Source: Mesorhizobium sp. Root102 (GTDB lineage: Bacteria; Pseudomonadota; Alphaproteobacteria; Rhizobiales; Rhizobiaceae). Taken from it: a DNA stretch of 35,868 bases. How positions within the stretch are numbered: the stretch's first letter is position 1; each line of letters opens with the position of its first letter. The DNA is taken from NCBI RefSeq assembly GCF_001425625.1, contig NZ_LMCP01000027.1, positions 1 to 35,868 on the forward strand, in the 5' to 3' direction. Below the pieces are notes generated by a model. The model did no database searches and was not told where the DNA came from. It was given only the letters and a program-made list of their open reading frames with translations. Made by a program: the position numbers and the translations under genes. Shown piece after piece: positions 30,183 to 35,868 of the stretch.

Positions 30183-31805
30183 CTACATAGTCATCTCTGG
30201 TTCGAGCGCGCGTTCTTTCGCCTGTTCCGGAATTTCGGTCATGGTGGCTTCGGTCAAGAGCAGAACGCTCGCGACCGAGACGGCGTTTTCCAGGGCGATG
30301 CGCACCACTTTGGTCGGATCGATAATGCCGGCCTCGACGAGGTCAACGTACTCTTTGCGTCCCGCATCGAAGCCGAAATTGCCGGTGCCCTCGAGCATCT
30401 TGGCAATGACAACGCCACCGTCGACCGCAGAATTCTCAGCAATCTGCCGGACTGGCGCTTCAAGCGCGCGCTTGAGTATCTGCACGCCGGTCCGCTCATC
30501 GCCTTCGCAATGTTGCTCCTCGTCAGCCACGGTCGCGATGCAGCGCAGCAGGGCAAGTCCGCCACCTGGCACGATGCCCTCGGCGACCGCGGCCTTGGTG
30601 GCGCTGATGGCGTCGTCGAGTGCTTCCTTTTTTGACTTCATTTCGGCCTCGGTCGGCGCGCCGACCTTGATGACGGCGACCCCGCCCGCAAGCTTGGCCA
30701 GCCGCTCCTGCAGCTTTTCGCGATCATAGTCGCTCGTCGTATTGTCGATCTCGCGCCGGATTTGTTCGACACGGCCCTTGATTGCCTTCGGGTCGCCGCT
30801 GCCGCCGATGATCGTCGTATTGTCCTTGTCGATGACCACGCGCTTGGCCCGCCCCAGCTGCTCCATCGTGACATTCTCCAGTTTGAGCCCGAGGTCCTCG
30901 GAGATGACCTGTCCGCCGGTCAGAATTGCGATGTCCTGCAGCATGGCCTTGCGGCGGTCGCCGAAGCCGGGCGCCTTGACGCCACAATTCTTGAAGGTAC
31001 CCCGGATCTGGTTGACGATAAGCGTCGCAAGAGCCTCGCCTTCGACTTCCTCGGCAATCACCAGCAATGGTGAACCGGACTTCGCCACCGCCTCCAGCAG
31101 CTTGATAAGATCGTTCAGCGAAGCAATCTTCTTCTCCACGATCAGCACCAGCGCGTCTTCCAGGACCGCTTCCATCTTCTCCGCATCGGTCACGAAATAC
31201 GGTGACAGGAATCCGCGATCGAACTGCATGCCCTCGACGACGTCCAGAACGGTTTCCGTGGTCTTCGACTCTTCGACCGTGATGACGCCTTCGCCACCGA
31301 CCTTCTCCATTGCCTCGCCGACCAACTGACCGATGACAGGATCGTTGTGCGCGGAGATCGTTGCCACCTGTTCCTTCTCGCGACGGGTCGAGACCGGCCG
31401 AGATATCTGCTTGAGTGTTTCGATCGCGCGTTTTGTTGCACGATCGAGACCCTTCTTGATGTCGATCGCGCTCGCGCCGGCGACGACGTTGCGTACCCCG
31501 TCGGCGAACATCGCATGGGCCAGAATGGTCGACGTGCTGGTGCCGTCACCGACCATGTCCCCGGTCTTCTCAGCCGCCTGCCTGAGCATCCGCGCGCCAA
31601 GGTTCTCCTCGGGATCCTTCAGGTCGAATTCCTTGGCGATGGTCACCCCGTCATTGCAGACGATGGGGGCGCCCCACTTCTTTTCGATCAAAACCGATTT
31701 CGAGCGCGGCCCGAGCGTCACGCGCACGGCGTCGGCGAGCTGGGTTGCGCCACGAAGAATCTTTTCGCGCGCAGCGGAACGAAACAATACCTGTTTGTGA
31801 GCCAT
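30183..31805 (-). CDS. groEL: GroEL-like 60-kDa chaperonin, accessory copy
   Basis: The 540-residue group I chaperonin subunit assembles into double rings that fold proteins with ATP. It has the N-terminal KQVLFRSAAREKILRG, the ATP-site VTLGPRSKSVLIEKKWGAP, the GDGTSTSTILA loop (canonical GDGTTTATVLA) and the late AAVAEGIVPGGGLALLR. It lacks the Gly-Gly-Met repeats at the C-terminus and ends EPEMTM. No groES gene is adjacent. I chose ATG 31805 because CGGAGA precedes it; the frame extends to 31832. Two Fnr-type boxes (31861 and 31893) lie upstream, the nearer one centred 62.5 bases from the ATG. It is probably a low-oxygen chaperonin using GroES from elsewhere. Confidence 0.95.
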   Translation of the reverse strand: MAHKQVLFRSAAREKILRGATQLADAVRVTLGPRSKSVLIEKKWGAPIVCNDGVTIAKEFDLKDPEENLGARMLRQAAEKTGDMVGDGTSTSTILAHAMFADGVRNVVAGASAIDIKKGLDRATKRAIETLKQISRPVSTRREKEQVATISAHNDPVIGQLVGEAMEKVGGEGVITVEESKTTETVLDVVEGMQFDRGFLSPYFVTDAEKMEAVLEDALVLIVEKKIASLNDLIKLLEAVAKSGSPLLVIAEEVEGEALATLIVNQIRGTFKNCGVKAPGFGDRRKAMLQDIAILTGGQVISEDLGLKLENVTMEQLGRAKRVVIDKDNTTIIGGSGDPKAIKGRVEQIRREIDNTTSDYDREKLQERLAKLAGGVAVIKVGAPTEAEMKSKKEALDDAISATKAAVAEGIVPGGGLALLRCIATVADEEQHCEGDERTGVQILKRALEAPVRQIAENSAVDGGVVIAKMLEGTGNFGFDAGRKEYVDLVEAGIIDPTKVVRIALENAVSVASVLLLTEATMTEIPEQAKERALEPEMTM

Positions 31806-31860
31806 GACCGTCTCCGAACTATGATGCGTCATAGCTAACAGGCGTAGCGTTCAGTCGGCT

Positions 31861-31874
31861 TTGATGCGTATCAA
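31861..31874. promoter_or_regulatory. Fnr/FixK box TTGATGCGTATCAA (GroEL, proximal)
   Basis: This exact site is centred 62.5 bases before the chaperonin ATG. Confidence 0.88.
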
Positions 31875-31892
31875 TCGCGCTTCAGTGCCATG

Positions 31893-31906
31893 TTGACGAC
31901 GATCAA
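31893..31906. promoter_or_regulatory. Fnr/FixK-type box TTGACGACGATCAA (GroEL, distal)
   Basis: One mismatch. It lies 32 bases, about three helical turns, upstream of the proximal box, so two dimers could bind the same face of the DNA. Confidence 0.65.
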
Positions 31907-31957
31907 AGAAGGCTGGGCTGGTTCCCCTGTTGGATAGCCCTGCAGATTAGGAATTTG

Positions 31958-32149
31958 TCAGACGACATTTCCCATGCTCGGGACACCGCGGTAGGCTGAC
32001 AATTTCGTCGCACACTCGATGGCATCGACGATTCCGCCCATCTCCCCAAGGACGGACGCGGCGAGGAAGACCGGAACATTCGAGAACAGATTTGGCCGCG
32101 ACTTCAGGAACGCTTCGCAGAAGCCGGGGGGCGCCGACCTCCTGATCAA
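31958..32149 (-). pseudogene. Short remnant of an unidentified alphaproteobacterial protein
   Basis: The 63-codon frame contains FLKSRPNLFSNVPVFLAASVLGEMGGIVDAIECATKL, which resembles the first domain of larger proteins I have seen but cannot name with certainty. It starts at a TTG just after an in-frame stop and ends early, so it looks like a truncated leftover and probably is not expressed as a functional protein. Confidence 0.35.
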
Positions 32150-32202
32150 GCGCAGCTTAAAGTGCAGTTCGGTCGAGGGTGATGCAAAAGCAGTTTCGGT
32201 TG

Positions 32203-32227
32203 AGCCGGGTCGATATGGCCCGGCTCG
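32203..32227 (-). terminator. Hairpin downstream of cbpM
   Basis: The arms GAGCCGGG and CCCGGCTC form an 8-base stem around a 9-base loop, 31 bases past the cbpM stop. The minus-strand tail is AACCGAAACTGCTTTT, so the T-run is displaced and termination is uncertain. Confidence 0.45.
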
Positions 32228-32257
32228 CTTCCGATACGTTGGGGACTGTGTGCACGA

Positions 32258-32611
32258 TCATGTCTCCTCGCTGCCGGGCGCGGGGCTGCCGCTGTCCCGC
32301 TCCATCGCAGCGATGATTGCGGCCTGAACGGACTTGTCCTGCGCCGTCACGGCCGCGCTCAGCGATAGCAGGCGCTGCCGCGTTTCGTGGAGCTGATCGA
32401 TCAGCGACAATACGACCGGCAGCGTGTCAGTGTCGATTTCCAATTCATAGCGAAGCGTGCAGATCAGACGGACGCGTGCGAATTCCATATCGGTGAAGAG
32501 CAGAGTTTCCGCGTCCTGCCGCGGCACGACAAGCTCGTCCCGGATCCAGGCTTCAAGATCGCTCCGCTGCAGCGCGGCTATCCGCTCAACAAGGTCATCG
32601 ACGCCTATCAT
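32258..32611 (-). CDS. cbpM: Chaperone modulator CbpM family
   Basis: The 117-residue protein fits CbpM, a small helical relative of MerR-type regulators that binds and inhibits the J-domain of CbpA. The core reads LVERIAALQRSDLEAWIRDELVVPRQDAETLLFTDMEFARVRLICTLRYELEID over consecutive helices, followed by a C-terminal coiled helix. Its ATG overlaps the TGA of the preceding cbpA gene (ATGA), which fits the fixed cbpA-cbpM order. The last 12 residues are probably disordered. Confidence 0.88.
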   Translation of the reverse strand: MIGVDDLVERIAALQRSDLEAWIRDELVVPRQDAETLLFTDMEFARVRLICTLRYELEIDTDTLPVVLSLIDQLHETRQRLLSLSAAVTAQDKSVQAAIIAAMERDSGSPAPGSEET

Positions 32612-33525
32612 GCCAGCATCTCCTTGCGTGGGTGATCAGGATGTTTCGGCTGCCAGTTCTCAAGGAACGCGACAAGTTCGTGCTCTTCGGCCGAAGGCAG
32701 AACAGCTTTCAGGGTGATCAGCTGGTGTCCGCGTTGTCTGGTCTTGCGGTTCCGAACGCCCTTGTCGCGCAGTCGCAGCGTCTGGCCGGTGTTCGACCCC
32801 TTCGGGATGGTCATCGTAACGGGACCGCTTATGGTCGGAACCTCGATGCGTGCGCCCAGCATCGCCTCCTTCAGGGTAACGGGAACCTCGACATGAATGT
32901 TGTCGTCCTTGCGATGGAAGAACGGATGCGGCTCGACATGCAGTTCAACGTAAGCGTCTCCCGCCATTCCGCCGCCGAATCCGGCCATGCCTTGGCCCTT
33001 CAGTCGCAGCATTTGCCGGTCCTCGGCTCCTTCGGGGATCGTCACCTGTAGCGTCTTGCCATCAGGCAGCGTGATCGTGCGCTGGGCGCCATTGACCGCT
33101 TCCATGAATTCCACCGGCAGCACGTAGCTCACATCCTGGCCGCGCGCCTGAAAAGTCTCGTGCCGCCGCTGACCGCCGCCTGCAAACGCCCGCCTAAGGA
33201 ATTCTTCCAGATCTTCGTTGCTGGCGAATCCTTCGTTAGCTGCGTGCGAGGCGTTGACACCGCCGTCGGCGAAGTCGCGATAGAACCGCTCCCGTGGCCG
33301 CTCCGCTCCGGCGGCGTCTATCTCGCCGGCGTCGAAGCGCCGCCGCTTCTCCTTGTCCTTGAGCAGATCGTTGGCAGCGGAAATGTCCTTGAACTTCCCT
33401 TCCGCTGCCTTGTCGTCCGGATGTAGGTCGGGGTGGAACTTGCGCGCCAGTTTCTTGAACGCCTCCTTGATCTCCTTGTCGGAGGCGGTGCGGGTTACGC
33501 CGAGCGTCTCGTAAGGGTCTTTCAT
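32608..33525 (-). CDS. cbpA: DnaJ-class co-chaperone CbpA
   Basis: The 305-residue type II DnaJ protein has a J-domain (about 1-70) with HPD at 31-33, a glycine-poor linker of about 50 residues, and two substrate-binding beta domains (about 125-290, with LPVEFMEAVNGAQRTITLPDGKTLQVTIPEG and VPVTLKEAMLGARIEVPT). The zinc-finger repeats of DnaJ are absent, as expected for CbpA. It stimulates DnaK. It lies 96 bases downstream of the nitroreductase gene on the same strand. No Fnr box is seen in that gap, so it may depend on the nitroreductase promoter. Confidence 0.94.
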   Translation of the reverse strand: MKDPYETLGVTRTASDKEIKEAFKKLARKFHPDLHPDDKAAEGKFKDISAANDLLKDKEKRRRFDAGEIDAAGAERPRERFYRDFADGGVNASHAANEGFASNEDLEEFLRRAFAGGGQRRHETFQARGQDVSYVLPVEFMEAVNGAQRTITLPDGKTLQVTIPEGAEDRQMLRLKGQGMAGFGGGMAGDAYVELHVEPHPFFHRKDDNIHVEVPVTLKEAMLGARIEVPTISGPVTMTIPKGSNTGQTLRLRDKGVRNRKTRQRGHQLITLKAVLPSAEEHELVAFLENWQPKHPDHPRKEMLA

Positions 33526-33621
33526 TCACCTAGTCCCATCGCAACCATGAAAGGATCGGCAGGCGTCACGCGCTGCTTTTCTTCACGCGATGCCAGACAG
33601 CTCGTGAAGCGCATGCCGAAC

Positions 33622-34752
33622 CTACGCCCCAAGAATGACGTGCTCCACGGGGCGACGGAGCGATTTGGGCAACTCGGGACCATAGCCGAACCTCATCACG
33701 AGATCCGGTCGACGGCCACCGATGCCCAGATAAGTTGCGAATTGGCCTCGCACGGCGGGAACCTCGACCGGTTGATTGATGAAAGCATGCCGGAGTTGGA
33801 GAGCTGTCGCCTGGAGGGCGAAGCGCTGGCAGGAACGGCCGGCTTCGGCCCAATAGGCCGGTTCATTCTTGTCGGAGACGAACACGGCAACTCCGGCCGA
33901 ACTCCTGAGCTGGCTCTCGTATTTCCTGTTTTCGGCGTCCCTGGTGAACACTTGGCTGAATACCAAGCGGCCGATCCAACCTGGTAGGACTGGACTGCCG
34001 GAGGATTTCGAAAACAAGCCGTCTCGCGTCGAAAGGGCTTCGCCATAGCTAAATCGTATCCACGATTCCAATTCCTCTACGAACGCGACATCGTCCATCT
34101 GCGCGCTGTTGCCTGCGACGAGATAGGAGAGGATGTCTTCACGTTGCTGCCGCTCGGTGAAAAGCAGCATCCGCACGCCGTCGCCGTTCCCGGCAGTTTC
34201 CAGAAGCCGCAGATGCTCGGGCGGGACAGACCGCCCATCATAGAGAGCGCGTGTCGATTGGCGATACGGGATAGCGTCGAACAGGTCCGTCCGTTCGGGC
34301 GGCGCGGCCTCCAGGTCGACCCGTATTCCGCGCGCAGCTGGGTCGTAGCTCGGAGCCGCCCGAAGTCCGAACGCGCGAGCCGCTTGAACCATATTCTCGG
34401 CGGCACAGCCGAGGCTGGCGAACACGTGATGCTCATCGGGATCGACGGCGGGCAAGCGGCGCCCTGGATCGGACAGCACAAGGACGGAGCGGTCCGAGAG
34501 CCGGAATTGCCAGGGCTGAGTGTTGTGGCTGTTTGCCGCCAGGGTGGCGTAACGGACAAGTTCTCGTCGGGCCGATGACAGTGGCAGATCGGTGCTGTCG
34601 CTATGGCGCCACGTGGCGATGATAGCGCCCTCATAACCGGAAAGCCCTCGGGCGTTCGTGACAAGCGCGGGTCCGCCGCCAACTGCGACAAGCCCTCCTC
34701 CGACGGTGAGCGCGGCCAAGAGCCGACGACGGCCTTGATGAACCTCAGACAT
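33622..34752 (-). CDS. Acg-like nitroreductase-family protein with twin-arginine signal
   Basis: The 376-residue protein starts with a basic RRRLLAALTVGGGLVAVGGG segment that looks like a Tat signal, so a flavin-loaded protein would be exported. The family motif AANSHNTQPWQF (about 72-83), a hallmark of Acg-type FMN-binding nitroreductase homologues, follows. Later there are two degenerate nitroreductase halves and a GIGGRRPDLVMRFGYG C-terminal motif. Acg in Mycobacterium is induced by low oxygen through a UspA-rich dormancy regulon, and the mix of neighbours here is comparable. The box at 34788-34801 lies only 42.5 bases before the ATG. Confidence 0.85.
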   Translation of the reverse strand: MSEVHQGRRRLLAALTVGGGLVAVGGGPALVTNARGLSGYEGAIIATWRHSDSTDLPLSSARRELVRYATLAANSHNTQPWQFRLSDRSVLVLSDPGRRLPAVDPDEHHVFASLGCAAENMVQAARAFGLRAAPSYDPAARGIRVDLEAAPPERTDLFDAIPYRQSTRALYDGRSVPPEHLRLLETAGNGDGVRMLLFTERQQREDILSYLVAGNSAQMDDVAFVEELESWIRFSYGEALSTRDGLFSKSSGSPVLPGWIGRLVFSQVFTRDAENRKYESQLRSSAGVAVFVSDKNEPAYWAEAGRSCQRFALQATALQLRHAFINQPVEVPAVRGQFATYLGIGGRRPDLVMRFGYGPELPKSLRRPVEHVILGA

Positions 34753-34787
34753 GATGGCTGCATATTACAACCGGGCCCCGCCTGGCT

Positions 34788-34801
34788 TTGATCTGAATCA
34801 T
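34788..34801. promoter_or_regulatory. Fnr/FixK-type box TTGATCTGAATCAT
   Basis: One mismatch. It is centred 42.5 bases before the nitroreductase ATG, so class II activation would start transcription at the start codon. Confidence 0.65.
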
Positions 34802-34855
34802 TGCCTTCCTGTGGCGTGTGGCCTCGACGCTTGACAGCGAACCGAACGCCGTTGG

Positions 34856-34869
34856 TTGCGCCAGATCAA
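34856..34869. promoter_or_regulatory. Fnr/FixK-type box TTGCGCCAGATCAA
   Basis: This is identical to the box in front of DUF6064 copy 1. It is centred 62.5 bases before the ATG of copy 2 at 34925. Confidence 0.65.
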
Positions 34870-34924
34870 AGCGCGAGGGCAACAGCGATGATCTTGTACG
34901 TTTGGAAGCTGGGAACCGTGGCTG

Positions 34925-35611
34925 ATGCTGCCATTCACGCGCGAGCAATTCCTTGGCGTCTTCGTCACCTACAATGATGCGATCTGGCCGCTGCAGATCG
35001 TGACCTATCTGTTAGGCATCGTCGTCGTCGTAGCCCTGTTGTTTCGACATGGCCGTCCCTCTGACCGGATCATCGCGGGCGTTCTCGCGGCGATGTAGGT
35101 TTGGACTGGGATAGTCTATCAGGGGCTGTTCTTCGCGCCGATCAACACGGCTGCTTATCTCTTCGGTGCCCTGTTCCTGTTTCAAGGGGGGCTCCTGTCC
35201 CATGCTGGGATGCAGCACGACTGGCTCCGCTTCGGCCTTCAGTCAGGACTGGCCGCGTGGGTGGGCGCCGCTTTCCTGTTTTACACGGCCGTCCTCTATC
35301 CGTTGATCGGCATGGCGACGGGGCACGCTTATCCCGAGATGCCGATGTTCGGCGTGACGCCGTGTCCGGTGACGATGTTCACTTTCGGCATGCTCCTGCT
35401 GACGACGCAGCGCCTGCCCAGCTGGCTGCTAGTCATCCCCTTCGTCTGGTCGCTGATCGGCGGAAGCGCCGCCATCGCGCTCGGCGTAGCGCAGGATTGG
35501 CTGCTCCTCGCAAGTGGCTTCATTGCCGTTCTGCTTATTGTTGTTCGCGACCGCCGTCGCCACGCTTGTGCACAGAATTATGTCAACAATATCAATGATG
35601 TAAATCGATAG
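34925..35611 (+). pseudogene. DUF6064 family membrane protein interrupted by an amber codon (copy 2)
   Basis: The frame runs MLPFTREQF to LAAM, then TAG at 35096-35098, then continues in the same frame as VWTGIVYQGLFFAPIN and on through GHAYPEMPMF, TPCPVTMFTFG and WSLIGGSAAIALG to TAG at 35611. Copy 1 has TGG (Trp) exactly at the TAG position (IMWLWTG), so one base change explains it. The rest of the 229 codons is intact, suggesting a recent event, a sequencing error or suppression. The protein would be a polytopic membrane protein of unknown function. A matching Fnr-like box is correctly placed. Confidence 0.78.
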
Positions 35612-35613
35612 CG

Positions 35614-35734
35614 ATGATGCTGTTGAAGACTGTCGTTGTCAACTTCACCGTCTCAGGTCACACGCAGGGCCGTCGCGGAATCGGTCGCCGCGGCACTGGG
35701 AGCCGACCATGTTCGCCCTGCTCCAGTGGAGTGA
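35614..35734 (+). pseudogene. Frameshifted flavodoxin-like N-terminal remnant
   Basis: From ATG 35614 the frame reads LLKTVVVNFTVSGHT, like the first strand and phosphate loop of flavodoxins. The +1 frame then reads RAVAESVAAALGADHVRPAPVE up to TGA at 35732-35734, the expected first helix and second strand. One base shift near 35665 joins them. The rest of a flavodoxin domain is not present. It starts 2 bases after the DUF6064 pseudogene. Confidence 0.4.
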
Positions 35735-35868
35735 AACGGTCCGAACTTAAGGCGGACAACTGCTCCGTCGCTCTAAGTGTTCAGTCCCGGCATTTGCTGG
35801 ATCGGGTTTAGGGTGAACCGTTGCGGGTCATTTGTCCATGATTTGCATATGAACTCGTAAGGCGTGAG
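35735..35868. other. Window end without a recognised gene
   Basis: No coding frame, Fnr box or hairpin stands out. The sequence has the look of the region before another gene or a mobile-element end, but nothing can be supported. Confidence 0.3.

Larger units (their letters stand above)
31806..32257. other. Control region upstream of the chaperonin gene, with a decayed frame and a hairpin
   Basis: This gap contains the two Fnr-type boxes for GroEL, a short minus-strand remnant (31958-32149) and a hairpin (32203-32227) downstream of cbpM. I see nothing else in it. Confidence 0.5.

Noticed and set aside
35096..35098. Amber codon read as pyrrolysine or as programmed recoding
   Set aside because: The paralogue has Trp at this position and nothing nearby suggests a recoding element; a point mutation is simpler.
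35735..35868. Left end of an insertion sequence
   Set aside because: No terminal inverted repeat or transposase start can be shown before the window ends.

Overview
The window looks like chromosomal or large-replicon DNA of an alphaproteobacterium of the order Hyphomicrobiales (a Mesorhizobium/Phyllobacteriaceae-like background is my guess). The grounds are high GC, rhizobial-type small proteins, DUF2267, DUF3775, ChaB and CbpA/CbpM genes, and a FixK-like regulator. No rRNA, tRNA, CRISPR array or complete insertion sequence is visible.

The unifying feature is a low-oxygen stress regulon. A Crp/Fnr-family regulator (5716-6363) has the E-x-x-S-R recognition helix that reads TTGAT-N4-ATCAA. Around it I count about 17 sites of that form (eight exact), nearly all between genes and many centred about 60-65 bases before a start codon. 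That spacing fits a -41.5 activator site plus a leader of about 20 bases. The regulator has no cysteine, so it should not sense oxygen itself. Its own promoter carries a 36-bp element resembling FixJ targets, and a second copy lies at 18146-18181.

Layout: 1-5.1 kb, a broken metallo-beta-lactamase fragment, a P-type cation ATPase, a decayed small gene, a frameshifted DUF6064 gene and an AI-2E-type permease. 5.1-9.7 kb, a GNAT acetyltransferase, the Fnr/FixK regulator, a CarS-like membrane protein, a metallophosphoesterase, a c-type cytochrome and a tandem universal stress protein. 9.7-15.6 kb, a truncated flavin-binding protein, an ABC/HlyD export operon, and a phosphoribosyltransferase with a DUF2267 protein. 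15.7-18.6 kb, two exported proteins, two small proteins and a gene-poor stretch. 18.6-25.5 kb, Hsp20, DUF3775, a PolX-like HhH protein, a PRPP-synthetase homologue, an APH-like kinase, FtsH and a flavin-binding protein. 25.5-30 kb, a BON protein, a host-attachment protein, a small conserved protein, ChaB, two more stress proteins and a flavin reductase. 30-35.9 kb, a GroEL paralogue, CbpM/CbpA, an Acg-like nitroreductase, a second DUF6064 gene broken by a stop codon, and a flavodoxin-like remnant.

Together the genes suggest a protein-quality-control, redox and PRPP module switched on when oxygen falls. Gene decay is frequent, so the island appears to be partly eroding. All functions are read from sequence motifs only.
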